From positions 744,001 to 808,000 of the forward strand of contig JAMYHL010000010.1 of NCBI GenBank assembly GCA_025531455.1: a stretch of 64,000 bases of DNA. Direction: 5' to 3'. Shown here piece after piece: positions 24,421 to 35,665 of the stretch. Source of the stretch: Apiotrichum sp. Y4204 (lineage: Eukaryota; Basidiomycota; Tremellomycetes; Trichosporonales; Trichosporonaceae). The notes beneath the pieces are model-generated. The model searched no databases. It was not told the DNA's origin and was given only the letters and a program-made list of their open reading frames with translations. Made by a program: the position numbers and the translations under genes. The number at the start of each line of letters is the position of its first letter. Position 1 is the first letter of the stretch.

Positions 24421-26291
24421 ATGATTTCTGTAAGTTTGTGCAATGCTGAGCTGCAGCTGACTTCAGGCGTTCTTCATCTTCAATCAAAAGGGCGAGGTAA
24501 GCCCAGCGCGAATCACATGTCCATGTCCGAGAAGCCGCCCCTAACCTCCTTTCGCAGGTCCTTATCTCACGTCTCTTCCGCGCCGACTTGAAGTAAGTGA
24601 ATTGGGTGATTATTGATCGCACAGCGTGCTGACCGGTGTGCTTCGCGCTGCCTTGGCTACCATGCTCTTTGTTTATCTCATTACGTCTCTCTCATCCACA
24701 GGCGGTCAATCTCGGACGTCTTCCGTATTCAGGTCATCTCTAACCCGGACATCCGTTCGCCGATCATAACGCTTGGCTCCACTTCGTTCTTTCACGTACG
24801 AATCAACAATGTCTTCATTGTTGCCGTGACCAAGTGAGTACCCGTGTACATGATCTTACTCATTTCCAGATGCAATGCCTCGGCAGCCCTTGTCTTTGAG
24901 TTCCTCTACCGGTTCATCTCCATTTGCCGAAGCTACTTTAGCAAACTCGACGAGGAAAGCATCAAGAGTAACTTTGTGCTCATCTACGAGCTCCTCGATG
25001 GTGAGCACTTACGCTGCTTCTTTATTAACCGTGGCAGAGATTCTCGACTTTGGATATCCTCAGAACTCGGAGATCGACACGCTCAAGATGTACATCACGA
25101 CTGAAGGTATCAAATCGGAGATGGCAGTCGTGAGTCTGTCCCTAAGCGTTGGCCTTGATCTGTCGTCTTCTAACTGGTAGCGCGAGGACTCGTCCAAGAT
25201 CACCATTCAGGCCACGGGAGCTACCTCGTGGCGACGGGCGGACGTGAAATACCGGAAGAATGAGGCCTTCGTGGACGTTATCGAAACGGTCAACCTTATC
25301 ATGAGCAAGGAAGGTGAGTGAGGACAAACAGGAACATGTGCTGAGATAACAGGCTCTGTGCTTCGCGCAGACGTGGATGGCCAGATCCTGATGCGCGCAT
25401 ACCTCTCCGGCATGCCGGAGTGCAAGTTTGGCCTCAATGACAAGCTTGTGCTAGACAAGCGGGGCGAACAGTCGACCAAATCGGATAGCGCTGTGGAGCT
25501 TGACGACTGCCAGTTCCACCAGTGTGTCCGTTTGGGCAAGTTCGACTCCGACAGGTCCATCAGCTTTATCCCTCCTGATGGGGAATTTGAACTCATGCGG
25601 TGTGTTTCACAGTAACACATCAGTAATTGACTGCTCAGCTACCGATCCACGACCAATATCAACCTCCCCTTCAAACTGCAGACCCACGTCGCAGAACCCA
25701 CCAAGTCCCGAGTGGAGTACACGATTCACCTCAAGGCCAACTTTGATTCAAAGCTCAACGCCAACAATGTCGTCGTCAAGATCCCCACACCACTCAACAC
25801 GACCAAGGTGGACGCCAAGGTTGCGGTCGGGAAGGCGAAGTATGTTCCAGCAGAGAACGTCATCATTTGGAAGTAAGTTTTACCCACATTCCGTTAAATC
25901 GCTCTAACCGTCAGGATCCCCAGGATACAAGGCATGCAGGAGTGCACTCTCACCGCCGACGCTGATCTCGCGATGACCACACATCGGCAGGCGTGGTCGC
26001 GCCCTCCCATCGAGATTGACTTCTCCGGTATGTTCAGCTCTCGTATGTGGTCGACGAGCTGACCCCCACCAGTTGTCATGTTTACTGCCTCTGGCCTACT
26101 TGTGCGATACCTGAAAATCTTCGAGAAGAGTGGTGCCCCGAGTAAGTTGTTTCTATCATTATTGGCATGGCAGCTTACTGGTTAAGGTACAAAATGGGTC
26201 CGCTATTTGACGAAAGCGCAGGGCTCTTACTTTGTTCGCGTACGTGCAATCAGTGATACCCATGAACACATCACTGACTTCACAGTTCTGA
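24421..26291 (+). CDS. APM4: AP-2 clathrin adaptor complex, mu subunit
   Basis: Thirteen exons (24421-24429, 24467-24496, 24558-24592, 24702-24833, 24870-25000, 25038-25129, 25181-25313, 25353-25599, 25639-25872, 25915-26027, 26073-26141, 26187-26239, 26286-26291) give 427 aa, all phases consistent. It has the N-terminal longin-like domain ([38 protein letters not shown]) and ENIKSNF-type [13 protein letters not shown]. The C-terminal mu homology domain ([20 protein letters not shown]) binds YxxPhi cargo signals during clathrin endocytosis. The tail [32 protein letters not shown] is split over the last three exons. The first exon has 9 coding nt and the last only 6. The AP-1 mu alternative is less likely because the start and the FGYPQNSEI region follow AP-2. 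Confidence 0.94.
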
Positions 26292-27233
26292 GCGCTAGCT
26301 TGGATGGCCTGATTATCATTGGAAACACTTTTGGCTCATTCATTCTCACGGCGCTCGCCCGAGTGACCCTTCCGCTGCGACCCACAAGGGCAACATGGGG
26401 GCTTTTCTGCCATCGACGAAATGCCTTTCACCGGATACTGCAGTCTCTCCTGACTTCTACCATTATACCCTGTGCTCCATAGCTTGTACAGTACTCTGCA
26501 ATATACATGTCTGGCGATTGTGGCAGACCGGGGCTGCAGGAAATTGAGAATGCCTATCAGATCCGCGATCCGGTTGCAACCAGAGATTGCACCCATTGTG
26601 TTACGACCTTATGGTAAAAATGTAAAATAATCGTGAAAACAAAAGTATATCACTGCAAGGCTGCTGTCTACTCCAGAGCTCCAGAGCATGGCACATGACC
26701 GACAGTAAAATATAGGGACATAAAATATAGGTGGTCATAAGAGCTGAGCAATGAGACGTTACTGTACATGTCATGATGAGTATGTGTTTGCTGACCGAGT
26801 GTGTCGCTTTAGCACTGCGTAGTGACAAATTGCACACCGCTTGGAAAATCACTGAGAAAGAAAGATTACATGCACAGTGACGAAATAAAATAAAATACCA
26901 AAAATAAAAGAACAAACAAAACCTTTGCTTCACTTTCGCGACGAAACGGATAGTATATCATCACACTTAGGTGTGCACTATAGTTGGGATGCCAGGTGGG
27001 CGGTCAGCTTGCATGGTGATCAAGAAACTGCACTGTGTTACTGTGGTCGTTGTGGTCAGATGGCAACATTTCTGACCACCAAGTGGCTTCTGCGCCAGCC
27101 TCTGGCTGCTGCAAGATGATTTCTACTGTGATGCATCTCTTACAACGTTTCGGACTTGACTTGCAAACACGGGCGACAACGCGAAAGACTCCCACCGGCA
27201 ATCCTTACGGCAACGCAACAGTCGAGGAATGAA
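26292..27233. other. Intergenic region between convergent genes
   Basis: AT-rich DNA around 26.6-26.95 kb probably carries the 3' end of the AP-2 mu transcript. No gene seen. Confidence 0.5.
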
Positions 27234-27607
27234 TTACGGCATTCTAACAAGCCCCGGTTTGTCGAGTGCGTCATCGTGGAAGGCTGTCTGGAGACGTCAG
27301 TCGCCCGATCGTCCGATCTGTACCGCTCTTACAATCACGCGACCGCGTGTTGTGCGACTTACTCGGGGCCCACGCCTGATGTCCTTACGGCGCGCCTGCG
27401 CGACGGCAGCGGCATTCACACACGACGGGGGGAGGGAGGTGGGAATATCCTTTGACTGTTAGCGCAGTTCCGCGCGGGCCGTGGGGTACGTACTTGGGCG
27501 AGCTGAGCTGTGGACGGCTGCCACCGCAGCGGATCAGAGGGCGGATTGCCAGAGTAGCACGGCTGCTTGACGCGGCGATTGCCGAAAAGTGACAGGAAGA
27601 AGCGCAT
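27234..27607 (-). CDS. Small hypothetical protein, 84 aa
   Basis: Three exons (27607-27494, 27449-27363, 27287-27234) join in phase 0 with GTACGT and GTAAGT donors and AAG/CAG acceptors. The protein begins MRFFLSLFGNRRVKQPCYSG, continues with NPPSDPLRWQPSTAQLAQ and ends FHDDALDKPGLVRMP. The short Leu/Phe-rich start is not a convincing signal peptide because basic residues follow at once. No domain is recognised. A TATATA element lies ~138 bp upstream of the ATG, the same spacing as at other small genes here. The last exon is only 18 codons; an unspliced read-through of intron 2 would give a different 22-residue end. Confidence 0.55.
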
Positions 27608-28053
27608 ACCGTGGGGCGAAGTCTAGATGCAATTGAAGCGGTGGTGCAGGGCCGGTGGCGCGCCTGGGTGTGGTGGTTTTGTCGATGGTTGATGAGATTG
27701 AGAGACAGAGATGTCGAGCGGGCATCGTTCTCAGCGACCCCAAGATATATACATGCACTATCTGTGAGATACGTTGCACCCACCAGAATAATGCTTGATG
27801 TGCATCAAGATTATTTCCCAAAGCGTACAAGCGTTGCAGAGTGTGTATGAGAATTGCACCAAAAATCTCCGATTGTGGATCCGATACCGTCTGAGCAGTC
27901 GTGTGCCACGGCTGTTTGGGGAGGTGCAGAACTGGTAGCCTTTAGGCTACACTAGTGCAATCGGGGGGAGCGCTGCCGCCGGTACGCGGGTGTGGCTGTC
28001 GCAGGTGGGAAAGAAATCAGTTTGACCCGCTCGAAGAAGAAGTGCACACGCAG
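27608..28053. other. Divergent upstream region
   Basis: This region lies between the 84-aa gene (-) and a tentative + strand gene. It holds the TATA box near 27.75 kb and otherwise nothing recognised. Confidence 0.4.
27745..27751 (-). promoter_or_regulatory. TATA box
   Basis: A TATATAT element lies ~138 bp upstream of the 84-aa gene start. Confidence 0.5.
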
Positions 28054-28695
28054 ATGGCTTTCACAGCGAGGCAGCAGGCCCCAGAACGCTCATTGTCGGC
28101 GCAGTTCGGTCGTAAGAGGAAATCTTGGATGGTTTCGCTGGACTGCAATTCTTGCAGCCCGGAGGCAGGCAAGCAGAGGACATGGTTGCACGACCCGTAT
28201 CGTGTGCCGAGCTCTTGAGACTCGTTTCGAGGTGCGGTCCACGCATGACCAGGACTGCGCCATCGTACCCCTGCGCTATTGTAGCGCTGTGTCAAGTGGT
28301 GGGTGGCTGGTCGCGAGGGGGAAGGACAGGTTCGCGTCGCTGGAGATTGTTCCTCTGCGGGCGCTGCACTGGGACGAGTCCGCGACGCGTGAAAGACGTT
28401 GGGGACAGCCTCGCCCGACCCCCAAACTACAGTAGACGCGCTAAAAGAGATCTCACACAAGTCCAGGAATCGCGACCTCGAGAAAGGAGGGGTTGCACAG
28501 CACGCACCGTGTTTGCCGGATTGCCGGTTCATCACGAGGCGCACCTGCTTGAAAGTCGACGATCGCACGACCCGCGGCGCGTTCAGCATGTCGGGCTTGT
28601 CGGGCGCAGTCGGGATCGTCGAGAACCCAGAGACCTCACGAGTAATGGAGCCTGGAGTCGTACACGATTATGAGACAGAGCGTGACAATTGTTGA
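28054..28695 (+). CDS. Tentative spliced gene of unknown function, 183 aa
   Basis: Three candidate exons (28054-28111, 28158-28388, 28433-28695) connect three different frames. The introns are 46 and 44 nt, typical lengths here; donors are GTAAGA and GTGAAA, acceptors TTGCAG and TACAG. The spliced protein starts MAFTARQQAPERSLSAQFG. Its middle has RFASLEIVPLRALHWDESAT and its end ENPETSRVMEPGVVHDYETERDNC. Third positions in the chosen frames are GC-rich, as in real genes of this window. No domain is recognised. A competing 190-codon minus-strand ORF (28589-28017) covers the same DNA, so strand and structure are uncertain, and an upstream exon may be missing. Confidence 0.38.
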
Positions 28696-29545
28696 AGTGG
28701 GGTTGGTTAGGACGTATGGAAATCTGGGTAGATCGAAGAGGAGGGATCAGGCCTCCATTCGCTTCTGCCAGCACCTTTCCAGTTTTCATCGGCTTGCCGG
28801 CTCCAATCCACCGCCTCTAATTTTTTTCTCAATCAACCCATGTATGTACTGTTACGCACAGCACACGATATGTACTTCTGAACTCCAAACTCACAACACA
28901 CCGACATCATTCTCGACAGACTGCAGATCGCGCTGATCACAGAACAGATTCCCGGCATCCTGTGATCGACACCCTTGGCACATGTGATCGGGTTGGCCTT
29001 CGCGCCTTCGGGACCTTGGGTCTTGTGCCTTGCCATCCTAGTGACAGACCAATCTGAAACCACACTTAGATTAGCGTGCGTGCGCCACATTCCTGACATT
29101 CCACAATGCGCGTTGATTCCATCACCGACGGGTTGCTGATCCGCCCCATGTATGCAGCGACGCTGGCCTCTCAACACGCTTTCTGAGGAGAGCACAACCC
29201 AGTGCAATTTGTTTGAGATTAGTCTGTCCGCAGTTCGCCCTGAGCTCTGAACAGAGGTGGGACGCGTTGCAGAGGGTTGGTCCTCAGTGGCACACCGTCG
29301 CGTCCATGGTGCCATGGATGAAATCAAGGCGTACGAGCAGAACTTGGACCGGTCCAAGACGTGTTTGACAGAGTCGAGCGAGCATTGTGTCGTCAAGAAA
29401 GCATCCCCCCCCATCCTCTCGTATAAAACTACAGCTTCTTCGTATCCATCCCCCCAACAACTGTCAACTTCACCATTCCCTCTTCGCCTTTACTGTTGAC
29501 TTATAGCCTTTTCTTTGACCTCTTCACAAGCATACTCGTCTCAAC
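28696..29545. other. Intergenic region upstream of the next + strand gene
   Basis: It contains the promoter of the 29,546 gene (TATA near 29,422). I see no other coding signal. Confidence 0.5.
29422..29428 (+). promoter_or_regulatory. TATA box
   Basis: TATAAAA lies ~120 bp upstream of the start codon, followed by CT-rich leader sequence. Confidence 0.6.
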
Positions 29546-30799
29546 ATGTCTTTCCATCCCGGCATCCTCATTATGCCTGTGCTCCTCTTGTTCATAGTCT
29601 TTTGCGGTGTTATTGCCGCCGTTATGGCGTGCGTCGACAAGCTCCGCAGCGTGATCAACAACACCCGCAACCAAGACAACACCAACCTCGAACAGTCAGT
29701 CAAACGCACATCCCGTCTTGCTTTCTTCTCCAACCTCTCTACTCTCTCGCTCTTCAGAACCACTTCACTTTCCGGTAATAGTCAAGAAAACATCGATAAC
29801 GTCCACACGACTAGCGTGCTTCCAACCATCATGAACCAGCGCCCTGCAACTGCTCAGTCCCTGTACTCCGCCCACGGCTCCATCAAGCGCCCCGAATCCA
29901 CTTACAGCCCTTACAACGAGAAGATCTACTCCGCCGACATTGGCTACCAGGCTCCGTCCCGTGGTGCGAGCCCTGACCCCTCTACTGGTGGCAGCGGCCA
30001 GGAAAAGGCCCTCCGCGGCTCCATGTCGCGATTGGCGGCGTTGCGCCGCTCGGTTTTCTCCGCGCTCTCGCGCAACACACTCCCTCTTCCTCCTCGCTCT
30101 GCCTCCGCCTTGTCGGCCACCTCCTCCTTTGAAATTTCGACTGCTCAAGACTACCCGTACATGTATGGCAAGGACAAGAACCCTGCCAACCTCACCCCAG
30201 ACTTCTCGCGCGTGAGTTTCAGCGTCTTGTTCATTGTTGACCATTTTCAGCGCCGTGCCCCGTCGCCTCTCCGCAACGTAACATACACTGGCACGCCTAC
30301 GGTCTTTGTCGTCGGTGACGAGTCGGACACGGAGTCTGACTCGGCCCACTCCGACGCCAGCGGCGTCCCCTCAGTCATTCAAGTAAGTGCCACTTCACCT
30401 TTATAAATGTTAATCCTCCAGTTCCCAAAGCCTGCCGCCACTCGCTGCCTCTCCGCGCCCCGCCGCCCTCTTTCTCTGCCGCCCGCTTCCGCTACCGCGC
30501 CTCCTACCTTCGCGCCCGCCATCGTGCCCGCCATCGCGTCCACCATCGCGCCCGCCATCGCCATCGCGCCCGCCACCGTGTCCGCCACCGCGCCCGCCAC
30601 CTCGGCCCCCGCTGGGCAGGCCGCGCTGGTCGCGGCCTCGCCCGCCGTCTGGTTTGCCCCGCCTGGCAAGTTCACTGCTTCGCTCCTCGCCCCCATCAAG
30701 GACAACCTTGACTGCTCCGCTCGTTCTGCCCGGACCTCCCGGTCCTCATTCTTCCAGGCGCGCCAGTATGAGGAGACCGAGTTCCAGAGCCACGTTTGA
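29546..30799 (+). CDS. Signal-anchored low-complexity protein of unknown function
   Basis: Three exons (29546-30211, 30251-30382, 30422-30799) give 391 aa. A hydrophobic N-terminal segment (ILIMPVLLLFIVFCGVIAAVMACV, about residues 7-30) looks like a signal anchor. The rest is Ser/Thr/Pro-rich and probably disordered. It has Tyr-Ser repeats (SLYSAHGS, STYSPYNEKIYS), an acidic patch (GDESDTESDSAHSD) and an Ala/Pro/Thr repeat of PAIAPAT type near the end. Both introns are exactly 39 nt, close to the practical minimum. The first has no stop and a multiple-of-three length, so it may be retained without harm. I do not recognise the family; a plasma-membrane or secretory-pathway location is an inference. 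Confidence 0.75.
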
Positions 30800-31017
30800 G
30801 TGATTGCCCTTTGCCGTTTACCCATATGCTTATACCCGCCTGTCATACTCATACTGCCGTACTGTATACCTGCTTGCTCATACCATGTCCCCGGATGGAA
30901 TTTCATTTTGCAGTGTTGTTTTGGCGTTAACGGGCGAGCGTTGCAACTAAGAGCACCAGCATAAACCATCTGAATTGCCATGTCATAATGGTGAGCCTTG
31001 CATCACAGATTAGAGTG

Positions 31018-32748
31018 CTATTTAGTGTCCATTGCCTCATCTTCGTCCTCATTCTTCCCTTGTACCTCCTGTGGCACCTGGGCCTTCTCGTCTCCTTCTC
31101 GATGCAATCTCACCAGCTCAGTTGCCATCCAAGGCCGCTTGTCCAACGCGCGGGCGACATTAGGACCAAACTTGACAACCAGGTCATCATAAGTGGGCGG
31201 TGGCGGCACGTCTGTGGGTTTGGGACGGATGAGAGTGGCCAGGAGCTTGAAGCTGACCTTCATAAGAGGCGTTTTGCCCTTTCGCGTGTCGCCAGGGTAA
31301 AGGACACCGACAAGATTGTCGATCACGTCGAGCTTTTCACCCTGAGTTCCCCAAAGGGCGTCGCGCACCGCGTTTGGACCCAGGGCACCAATACCCAACA
31401 CAGCACCCTCGAATCGTCCGGCCGGCGGGAACTCGGCGCCCAACGGCGAAGGGAACGGAGCGGAGTGAAGTGCACGCGTGAATGTGGAAAGCAGACCTGC
31501 AGGTGAGCTCCGCCCTGGGACTTGTGAGTCGAGACTTACGAGGGACAAGGCCTGGATAGCTCTGACCGTAGAGACCGACGAGCTTGGCAAGAACATCTGC
31601 TGCCCGGGTACGAAGATCGAAAGCTGACGGCTGGCCGCTCGCGGGTGTTGGAGGGTGTGGTCCAAGAGGGACTGTGAGGATGATGGACAGCAGAGGACCA
31701 AGGAATTGGTGGAGCTGTCGGGTTAGCAATTGGGGACCGCTCTACACTCACGTAAGGCTCGACGAAAAGCACGTCGTTGTCTAGGATAGCCTCGACGACG
31801 TCAATGAGACATCCGATGGTACCAGTCGCGCCGGTGAGAGTCTTGTTGATACTCTCAGCAACCCAACGGACGAGGTACGCCAGTACTCCAGCCACTGCCG
31901 CGTCAGAGCGTACGCTTGCGAGCGCCGCCTGGCGGTGACGCTCTGCGTCGGGGAATGAATGGTTCGGCGCCCCAGACGGCGGGTTGCCAGGAAGATGGGG
32001 AATGGTCGAGGTTGGCGGAATAAGTGCAGCCGTGAGGCGAGAGAAGTACAGCTGAAGCTCAGTGGTAAGGTGGGCCTTTGCGGTGGGCCGCAATGAGGCA
32101 GACCCAGTGGTCGGGGTAGGTGGGGGCCGTGATGCTGCAGAGTCAGCACATCTCCATGATCCTTGACTTACGTCCGGCACGCGACGTTGGTGCGGGGTTC
32201 TCCGGAATCGCCGGTTGAACACCTTCTACTGCGAGCCAATGTGCCTTCCACTTGACGCCGGCAGAGTTGGCCAGCGCGGGCGGCAGAGGTTCGCGCAAGT
32301 ACGTCGCAAAGTCAATCTCGTCATCCATCACGTGGTAGAGCTGCTGTGCGGCGCCGCCTGGTCCGGCTGGCACAGAGACGGCGTGGAAGGGCGCTTGAGG
32401 CAGAGGTTTCGGCGGCACCATTACGGGCTTGGGTTAGGACGGCGGGAAGCGGTTGATGGGTCATCTCCGAAGTGCTCACCTCCACATTCAATGCCTCCAT
32501 CGCGTGCTCAACATCCTCGACAGTCAACGTCGTCCGCTTGCCATGCACCATGAAATTCTTGGCCTCTTGAAGGAGAAAATGAAGGCGGTACTCGACATCG
32601 CCAGCGAGAAGATCAGCGGCACCAGGACCGAGCGGATCAAGAGGAAGCGACGAGTGAACCTCCTGTGAAGTGTGAGTTTTGTTCACGATCGACCACTCAC
32701 CAGTACCGATTCTGTGGGATAAATTCCCATCACCTGCGGAGCGGGCAT
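31018..32748 (-). CDS. TAF6: TFIID/SAGA subunit TAF6
   Basis: Six exons (32748-32701, 32662-32480, 32427-32172, 32134-31752, 31714-31540, 31496-31018) give 507 aa. The N-terminal histone fold (MGIYPTESVL ... DVEYRLHFLLQEAKNFMVHGKRTTLTVEDVEHAMEALNVE) pairs with TAF9 in the family. The conserved middle has DFATYLREPLPP and KAHWLAVEGVQPAIPENP, a TAF6 hallmark. The C-terminal HEAT-repeat domain includes LFVEPYLHQFLGPLLSIILTV and TRAADVLAKLVGLYG. It takes part in promoter recognition by TFIID and in SAGA. The start is the first in-frame ATG; the usual ~10 residues after TESV are slightly unusual (LEVHSSLPLDPLG). The acidic tail ends DEDEAMDTK. Confidence 0.94.
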
Positions 32749-33475
32749 GTTGAGCACAAACCGAGTGTCGACGTGGATGGTCACGCAAGCTGATGAATGA
32801 AGGGGAATGAGACCAAGAGCGGACGGTTGTGGATGCTGTTGTTCAGAGTTGAGAGATCAATAACAAGACGAGACGCGCATTGCACGGCATCACGGAGATC
32901 GGATATGGCAATGGAGACAATGTGGAGGGGCCTGAGCCGCGCGAGCCGCGAGCCACGGCAAACAACAAAGCATGGAAATACCAAACAAATGCCTATTAAA
33001 AGCGGAACCAAAATTCTGATCGTAAGTAGGATCGTAGGATTCGGTGTGAACCGACACTGTTCCCTAATCAAGTTTGTAAGGTAGTTCCTAATGAAACTCT
33101 TTTGACCGGCTGGGTCCTGGGTCTTGAGTCCAAGTCTTGTAGGTACGTAGGTTAACGCGACCCACCGCTCATTAATCGCCCAGGGTCAGCAGCAAATTCT
33201 ATGCATCAGGTGGCAAGTGGCCAAGTGGGCAAGTGCACGGCAAGTGTAGCAGCATACGTCGAAGCATAGTATAGGTCTGCATGCGCGGAGATGCACAGAC
33301 CCGTCTGCATATCTGCATTGCATGCACTGCATGCACTGTATGTACTGTACCGCATGAAAGAGAGTTGCCGAGTACCGGTGGCCGCAGCACCAGGCCGGGC
33401 GAGCAATCACAGGTGTAGGTCCAGTCCCAAAGTGCGCCAATACATGAGTCTACTACGATAACTACGGAAACATCA
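32749..33475. other. Intergenic region between two minus-strand genes
   Basis: It contains the lipoyl synthase 3' end and the TAF6 promoter. A GCATGCACTGTATGTACTGTAC-like imperfect repeat lies near 33.31-33.35 kb. No gene seen. Confidence 0.5.
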
Positions 33476-34897
33476 CTACGCACGCGTCTCAGTCTTGGAA
33501 ACATCAGAGCCGGCAGTGGCCAGCTCGGCAGCTGCACGCTTAGCAGCCTCTGCCCGGCGCTTCTTGAGGACATTCTCAATGAAGAACTCGCCAGCCTTGT
33601 ATGACGAACGCACGAGCGGTCCAGAGGCAACGTAGAGGAAACCCATTCCCTCCGCAACCTCCTTCCACTTGGCATACTCGGTGGGCTCCACATAACGGTC
33701 GACCTTCATGTGACGCTTGGTCGGCCGCATGTACTGGCCAAAGGTCACGACGTCGACGTTAGCCTCGCGGAGACCTGTGATGTTAGAGATGACCGTGAAA
33801 AGAAACCTAGAAGTAACTCACACTGGAGGGCATGGTGGATCTCCTCCTCCTGCTCCCCAACACCCAACATGATGGAGCTCTTGGTCAAGATCTCCTTTCC
33901 AGCAGCCTCGGCGTGGGCCTTGGCAGAGCGAAGGACCTCGAGGGAGTGACGGAACCCAGCGCGACGGTCACGAACGAAGGGGGTGCAACGCTCCACGGTC
34001 TCAATGTTGTGGGCAAAGACGTCAAGACCCGATGTGGCGACCTTGCGGACAGCATCGTCACCCTTGCCGGCAAAGTCGGGGGTCAGAGCCTCGACAAGGA
34101 TTTTCGGCGCCTTCTGCTTGATCTTGGAGATAGTCTCGGCGATGTGGGAGGCGCCACCGTCAATAATGTCATCACGGTCGACAGAGGTCAGGACAATGTA
34201 TCCGAGACCCCAACGTGAGATCGCCTCAGCAGTGTTCTCGGGCTCGTGAATGTCCAGGGGAGGTGGTGCGCGCGACGTCTTCACCGAGCAGAAACGGCAT
34301 CCACGGGTGCACGAATCTCCCATAATCTGTAGGACGTGAGTATGCGGCCATTTACGGCTAGCTCACCATAATCGTCGCTGTCGCCGTTCCCTTGCCTCCA
34401 CCCCAGCACTCTCCAATGTTCGGGCACTTGGCCTCCTCACAGACGGTGTGAAGCTTCAGCTCGCGCAGGTCCTTCTTAATGTCGGTATATGAGCGGCCAG
34501 TCGGAATCGGGTGCTTCAGGAAGGACGGCAGGCGCGGTCTGCAGGTCAGTCAGATGCCCACTACAACGGCTCACTGTGAGGTGTTGCCGAGAACGATGCG
34601 GTCGGTGGGGTCCGGCAGCGGCTCGCCGGAGACAAAGTCGTCAAAGGAGAGTCCGTCATCGAGCTTGGGGAACTTCCGCTTCGGCTTGTCGGTCTCGGGG
34701 GCATTGGTAGTGGTGGCGAGCGTGCGGGAGCCGCTCGCGTGAATCTGCGGAGGTGTGAGTGGAGGTCCGGAGGCGCCCGCTCTTCCAGGGCGTCGAGGTA
34801 AAGTGGGGAAATGAGAAGTGACACATACGGCATTCACGACGCGGCGGTTGGCGGTCGCACGAGCGGCGGTGTCGATGGCGGCAGTGAGAACGCGCAT
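33476..34897 (-). CDS. LIP5: Lipoyl synthase, mitochondrial radical SAM enzyme
   Basis: Five exons (34897-34829, 34744-34575, 34538-34367, 34326-33822, 33774-33476) give 404 aa. The enzyme inserts two sulfurs into octanoyl groups on lipoyl domains, needed by pyruvate and 2-oxoglutarate dehydrogenases and glycine cleavage. The radical SAM cluster motif CTRGCRFC is at residues 143-150. The auxiliary cluster Cys ([12 protein letters not shown]) are at about 113, 118 and 124. The conserved C-terminal RSSYKAGE supplies the serine ligand. The N-terminal ~45 residues are Arg/Ala/Ser/Thr-rich ([19 protein letters not shown]), a good matrix-targeting signal. After FIENVLKKR an Ala/Lys-rich tail follows. 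Confidence 0.96.
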
Positions 34898-35665
34898 AGT
34901 GAGATGTCGTTGAGGTATATGGTCAAGAAAGAAAGAGACGAATGGGGACTGTCTCCCTTGTCAGATCATCGATCCACTCGGTATGGGCTGCTGCATAATA
35001 AATGGGGCGGGGCACTCGGCGCGTGGGCAGCTGGGCAGACAACTGGGTGATGGAACGGAGCTACGGCAACGGATCAAAGGCAGGAAAAAAGTGGAGGTCT
35101 CTCGGACTTGAATGGACAACTATTGGAAAATAATAATAATTAATATCCATCCTATTACTTGTACGTTGGAAAAACAAAGTCCAGGATAGGACGGGAGAAT
35201 CAAGTGAGCATAGAAAGTAGGCGTCTAGCTAATGCATACTATACACTGTAGTAGTAATGATTCTAATGATGTATTATAATAAGTGCAGCATGCAGAAGTG
35301 CAGCAGCGCAGCAACTGAGCAATTGAGCAAGTCGACCAGCACGACCACCACAGTCATAATCTGCTTCCGTCCACGCGCTCAGTCCAGTGCAGGACTCCAG
35401 TGCAGGGGAATGATATCATACACTGTGCGACTCTTGTTTGGGCCCAGGAACTGCAAATCGAAAGTGTGCGAGAGTGAGAGCCTTTGCTGCTCTTCATCAT
35501 CACACTCGTTGTTATCTATCATTGTATCAATCCTTCACAGTAGCTCTGCAACACAGCAACAAGATAACACGTACGAACACATTGGTATCCAAAAGGACAT
35601 TGTGTGGGATCGCAACTCTCGGGGTCCTGCCTTACGACGACCCCACGGTCTGATCCATCGCGACG
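34898..35665. promoter_or_regulatory. Divergent promoter region
   Basis: The 768 bp between lipoyl synthase (-) and the zinc-finger gene (+) are AT-rich around 35.1-35.3 kb. No gene is seen. Confidence 0.45.

Noticed and set aside
27036..27060. CYCGRCG-like motif on the + strand, considered as a fourth microprotein
   Set aside because: Spacing is C-Y-C-x-x-C rather than C-x-Y-C and no matching first exon or intron precedes it.
30379..30981. 200-codon minus-strand ORF with Met/Ala repeats
   Set aside because: It is antisense to the Ala/Pro repeat of the signal-anchored protein; the repeats are the reverse complement of that tract.
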